Assembly (NCBI GenBank): GCA_903900265.1
Contig: CAIUMM010000052.1
Span: 1-64,000 of the forward strand
Source: an uncultured Pseudomonadota bacterium
GTDB lineage: Bacteria > Myxococcota_A > UBA796 > SXON01
Direction of reading: 5' to 3'
DNA: 64,000 bases
How positions within the stretch are numbered: position 1 is the stretch's first letter; the number at the start of each line of letters is the position of its first letter. The notes under the pieces are model-generated. The model was not told where the DNA came from and searched no databases. It saw only the letters and a program-made list of their open reading frames with translations. Shown piece after piece: positions 60,884 through 64,000 of the stretch. The position numbers and the translations under genes were made by a program.

Positions 60884-60970
60884 CAGAAGCTCCAGGGCTG
60901 CGGAGGCCCACCAGGGGGTGGTCCTCGTTTTTTTTGGAAATCCAGCCAATACGGCCGGGAATGCACGACA

Positions 60971-61087
60971 CCCCGAAGGGGCTCGCACGCGAAGGGATGG
61001 GGATTGCTCCAGCAAAAAGCTGGCCCGTTAGCACCCGGAGCGGGCCGGTCTTAGGACCGGAAAGGCCGGCCCCGTGAGAGGCCGGCC
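60971..61087 (-). promoter_or_regulatory. Array of hairpins between rplL and rpoB
   Basis: Four stems lie in a row in the 228-base gap: GGCCGGCC arms (61064-61071 and 61080-61087), CCGGTC/GACCGG (61045-61050 and 61055-61060), CCAGC/GCTGG with an A5 loop on the plus strand (61009-61013 and 61019-61023), and CCCC/GGGG (60971-60974 and 60978-60981). This is the usual site of attenuation or RNase processing that lowers rpoBC expression relative to the ribosomal genes. Confidence 0.55.
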
Positions 61088-61111
61088 AGGCGCGGGCGTA
61101 CCCGCTGGGAA

Positions 61112-61483
61112 CTACTTGACCTCGGCCTTGGCGCCGGCGTCTTCGAGCTTCTTCTTCGCGGCTGCTGCGTCTTCTTTGGTGACGCCGGTCTTGACGGTCT
61201 TGGGAGCAGCTTCGACGAGCTCCTTGGCTTCTTTGAGGCCGAGGTTGGTGAGCTCGCGGACGGCCTTGATGACCTCGATCTTCTTCTCGCCGAAGGCGGT
61301 CAGGATGACGTCGAACTCGGTCTGCTCTTCAACGACGGCCACGGGGCCGGCGGCAACAGCGACACCGACAGGCGCGGCGGCGCTGACGCCGAGCTCCTGC
61401 TCGAGGGTCTCAACGAGGGCCTTGACCTCGGCGAGCTTGAGGTTCTTGATGTAGTCGACGACATCGGACTGGGACAGGGACAT
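61112..61483 (-). CDS. rplL: 50S ribosomal protein L7/L12
   Basis: The 123-residue product, read from ATG 61483 ([20 protein letters not shown]), shows the dimerisation N-terminus, an Ala/Val/Gly-rich hinge and the C-terminal domain ([40 protein letters not shown]). It forms the ribosomal stalk with L10. Repeated hairpins sit in the gap before it. Confidence 0.97.
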   Translation of the reverse strand: MSLSQSDVVDYIKNLKLAEVKALVETLEQELGVSAAAPVGVAVAAGPVAVVEEQTEFDVILTAFGEKKIEVIKAVRELTNLGLKEAKELVEAAPKTVKTGVTKEDAAAAKKKLEDAGAKAEVK

Positions 61484-61516
61484 GGTGAACTCCGAAAGAA
61501 AGACTTGAAAGTGGAA

Positions 61517-61555
61517 GCGCCAAAGGCGCGAGAAAGACGGATGCGCCAAAGGCGC
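61517..61555 (-). repeat. Twin identical hairpins in the rplJ-rplL gap
   Basis: The 13-base palindrome GCGCCAAAGGCGC occurs at 61517-61529 and again at 61543-61555, 13 bases apart. Each gives a 5-bp GC stem with a 3-base loop. They lie in the 114-base gap between rplJ and rplL and may be mRNA processing or stability elements that help raise L7/L12 output. Confidence 0.75.
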
Positions 61556-61597
61556 GGAGAATGACTACGGACCCGTTGGGGGCCTGCGGACCGAGGG

Positions 61598-62095
61598 TTA
61601 CTCGCCTGCTGCAGCAGCCAGGGCTTCTTCGTGTGCCTTGAGCACGCGGAGGAGCTGGCGGGGAACCTCGAGGAGGGTCCCAAGCAACTTGGCGGCCATC
61701 TCTTCACGGGTGGAGAGGTCAGAGACGAATTTGACGGCGTCTCCTTTCACCACTTCGGAGTCGAAGAACCCTGCACGCACCTGAATCGTCGGGATCGGCT
61801 TGAGCAGATCCTTCATGACTCGGGCGGATGCGATGGCGTCAGGGCCGGAGACGATCACGCCCGTCATGCCCTTCAAGTGGACATCCAGACCGGCGACGCC
61901 GACGTCAGAGAAGGCACGCTTCGCGAGCGTGTTCTTCATCACCTTAAACGACATCCCGTTCTTCTCGAGGTCCCGCCGAAGCTGGTTTACCTCGGACACC
62001 TTGGTGCCACGAAACTCGGTGATGACGAGAAAGGGTACTCCACCGGTCTTCTCGGCGAAGCTCTTGACGATTTCTGCCTTTTCAGTGCGGTTCAT
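61598..62095 (-). CDS. rplJ: 50S ribosomal protein L10
   Basis: The 165-residue product begins MNRTEKAEIVKSFAEKTGG and has FLVITEFRGTKVSEVNQLRR and FKVMKNTLAKRAF, all typical of L10, which anchors L7/L12 dimers. The gene is 9 bases downstream of rplA with a good ribosome binding site, and there is no room for a long L10-binding leader of the E. coli type. Confidence 0.95.
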   Translation of the reverse strand: MNRTEKAEIVKSFAEKTGGVPFLVITEFRGTKVSEVNQLRRDLEKNGMSFKVMKNTLAKRAFSDVGVAGLDVHLKGMTGVIVSGPDAIASARVMKDLLKPIPTIQVRAGFFDSEVVKGDAVKFVSDLSTREEMAAKLLGTLLEVPRQLLRVLKAHEEALAAAAGE

Positions 62096-62104
62096 AGGAG
62101 CTCC

Positions 62105-62821
<717 letters not shown>

Positions 62822-62908
62822 TATTGACTCCAGGTCGATGTTGAACTGCGCTGGCTCCCCTTCGGGTGCCCTCCAGCGAGCTGTACATCGTGCGGCGGCG
62901 GGGTCATC

Positions 62909-62924
62909 GGAGCTGGCTCGCTCC
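62909..62924 (-). promoter_or_regulatory. Hairpin in the rplK-rplA gap
   Basis: Arms GGAGC (62909-62913) and GCTCC (62920-62924) flank a 6-base loop in the 139-base gap between rplK and rplA. On the minus strand a GATGACC sequence follows. It could be part of an L1-binding or translational control element, but the match is too short to assert. Confidence 0.25.
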
Positions 62925-62960
62925 TCCCCCAGATAAACCGTCGCGTTGAGGTTGTTGTTG

Positions 62961-63392
62961 CTACTTCTGGATCTCGACGCCCATCGAACGCGCGGTCCCC
63001 TCAACGGTCCGCATCGCGGCGCTGAGGTTGGTCGTGTTCATGTCAGCGATCTTGATCTTGGCGATCTCTTCCACCTGGGCGCGGGTGACAGAGCCCACCT
63101 TCTTCTTGTTCGGCTCGCCAGAGCCCTTGTCCGCCTTGGCTGCCTTGACGAGCAGGACCGCAGTGGGGGGGGGCTTGACGACGAACGTGAACGACTTGTC
63201 CGAGTACACCGTGATGATGACCGGGACGATTACGTTTTCAGCTGCCTGCGGCGCCGTGCGGGCGTTGAATTCCTTCACGAACATCGGAATGTTCACGCCG
63301 GCCTGACCGAGGGCGGGACCAACTGGGGGAGAAGGCGTAGCCTTACCCGCGATGATCTGCAGCTTGATTGAGTTTACGACCTTCTTTGCCAT
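62961..63392 (-). CDS. rplK: 50S ribosomal protein L11
   Basis: The 143-residue product reads [20 protein letters not shown] then [20 protein letters not shown] and ends with [27 protein letters not shown]. These are the standard N-terminal Pro-rich and C-terminal rRNA-binding parts of L11, which binds the GTPase centre of 23S rRNA. It lies 50 bases after nusG. Confidence 0.97.
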   Translation of the reverse strand: MAKKVVNSIKLQIIAGKATPSPPVGPALGQAGVNIPMFVKEFNARTAPQAAENVIVPVIITVYSDKSFTFVVKPPPTAVLLVKAAKADKGSGEPNKKKVGSVTRAQVEEIAKIKIADMNTTNLSAAMRTVEGTARSMGVEIQK

Positions 63393-63442
63393 GACAATAC
63401 TCCGGTATGGGGCTCACGAATGAGGGTTCACGCTGTCGTGAA

Positions 63443-63976
63443 CTACCCCACCTTCTCAACCTGGGTGAAATCGAGCTCCACAACTGTGGGACGCCCGATG
63501 AACGTGACGGTAACTTTGAGGCGTCCGCGCGCGGCGTTGACCTCTTCGACTTTTGCAGTGACGGGCGCGAGCGGTCCTTCGACCACCCGTACTTCGTCGC
63601 CGCGCTTGAAATTGACGGCCAGCTTGGGGCGAGGCTCCTCACCACCCATCGTCTGGGTGAGGCGCTTCACCTGGTCTTCCGGGATCTGCGGGGGGATACG
63701 CCCACCGCCAACGAAGCCGGTGACCTTCGGGGTGTCCTTCACGACGTGCAGCGTGTGGTTGTCCATCTCCATCTGCACGAGGATGTACCCCGGGAAGAAT
63801 TTGCGCTGCACGGTGCGCTTCTTGCCGTCTTTCACTTCGACCACCTGCTCGGTGGGCACCATGACCGCCCCGAAGCGCGGACCGAGACCATGAAGCTTGA
63901 TGCGCTCCTCAAGAGCGAGCTTCACCTTGTTCTCGAAACCGGAGAAGGTGTGTACGACGTACCAGGCCATAGCCAT
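63443..63976 (-). CDS. nusG: Transcription elongation/antitermination factor NusG
   Basis: The 177-residue product has the NGN domain (WYVVHTFSGFENKVKLALEERI, FFPGYILVQMEMDNHTLHVV) and a C-terminal KOW domain (FKRGDEVRVVEGPLAPVTAK, GRPTVVELDFTQVEKV). NusG binds RNA polymerase and couples it to Rho or the ribosome. ATG 63976 and ATG 63970 are both possible starts. The usual upstream neighbour secE would lie beyond the right edge. Confidence 0.96.
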   Translation of the reverse strand: MAMAWYVVHTFSGFENKVKLALEERIKLHGLGPRFGAVMVPTEQVVEVKDGKKRTVQRKFFPGYILVQMEMDNHTLHVVKDTPKVTGFVGGGRIPPQIPEDQVKRLTQTMGGEEPRPKLAVNFKRGDEVRVVEGPLAPVTAKVEEVNAARGRLKVTVTFIGRPTVVELDFTQVEKVG

Positions 63977-64000
63977 GCGGATTCCTGGGGGTGACGGGGC

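Overview
The window comes from a high-GC Gram-negative bacterium, most likely Myxococcota or a related deltaproteobacterial lineage. The evidence is the dense, low-AT coding DNA, the many secreted lipoproteins with Asp/Thr-repeat linkers, MopE-type calcium repeats, thrombospondin-type and lamin-tail domains, and a sigma-54 activator. No genus can be named from the sequence. I saw no tRNA, rRNA or CRISPR array.

Layout. 1-2.1 kb: the edge of an unidentified, possibly transposase, gene, then an AbiE-type toxin-antitoxin pair whose toxin is broken. 2.3-3.3 kb: an unknown protein. 3.4-8.8 kb: a sulfate/thiosulfate uptake operon (sbp-cysU-cysW-cysA) whose last gene is a sigma-54 activator; a sigma-54-like promoter and a cluster of inverted half-sites lie just upstream. 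8.9-16.1 kb: a MopE-type lipoprotein, then four overlapping genes for envelope proteins (lipoprotein, small membrane protein, membrane-anchored c-type cytochrome, SGNH/TPR protein), facing a sulfatase-superfamily protein. 16.1-21.3 kb: an NAD-dependent molybdenum formate dehydrogenase operon (fdsG-fdsB-fdsA-fdsD), with the sulfatase-like gene 3 bases behind it. 21.4-24.7 kb: an ABC exporter, a small DUF4190-like membrane protein and a GH25 lysozyme lipoprotein. 24.6-27 kb: a compact conflict-type block with a PARP-like ADP-ribosyltransferase plus a tiny partner, bounded by 48-bp direct repeats of the lysozyme gene's 3' end, then a Fic protein behind a perfect 14-bp palindrome. 27-30.6 kb: an EF-hand/collagen-like lipoprotein coupled to a second sulfatase-like lipoprotein, and a decayed AAA ATPase. 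30.7-38.7 kb: assorted secreted and hypothetical proteins, a CotH lipoprotein, a HEPN-like two-gene cassette and a fragment of a second CotH gene. 38.7-46.5 kb: a membrane glycosyltransferase-like protein, a GH2-like lipoprotein, an oxidoreductase and a CotH/lamin-tail lipoprotein operon. 46.6-51.7 kb: livG-livF, an M28 peptidase, an enoyl-CoA hydratase, radC and a small secreted protein. 51.7-64 kb: the conserved nusG-rplK-rplA-rplJ-rplL-rpoB-rpoC cluster on the minus strand.

The most notable observations are: (1) the PARP-like ART/small-protein cassette and its flanking host-gene repeats; (2) an RpoC of 1602 residues with about 210 extra residues between the active-site region and the rim-helix region; (3) a sulfate operon that appears to carry its own sigma-54 activator, promoter and enhancer; and (4) the cytochrome/SGNH envelope operon with no function I recognise.
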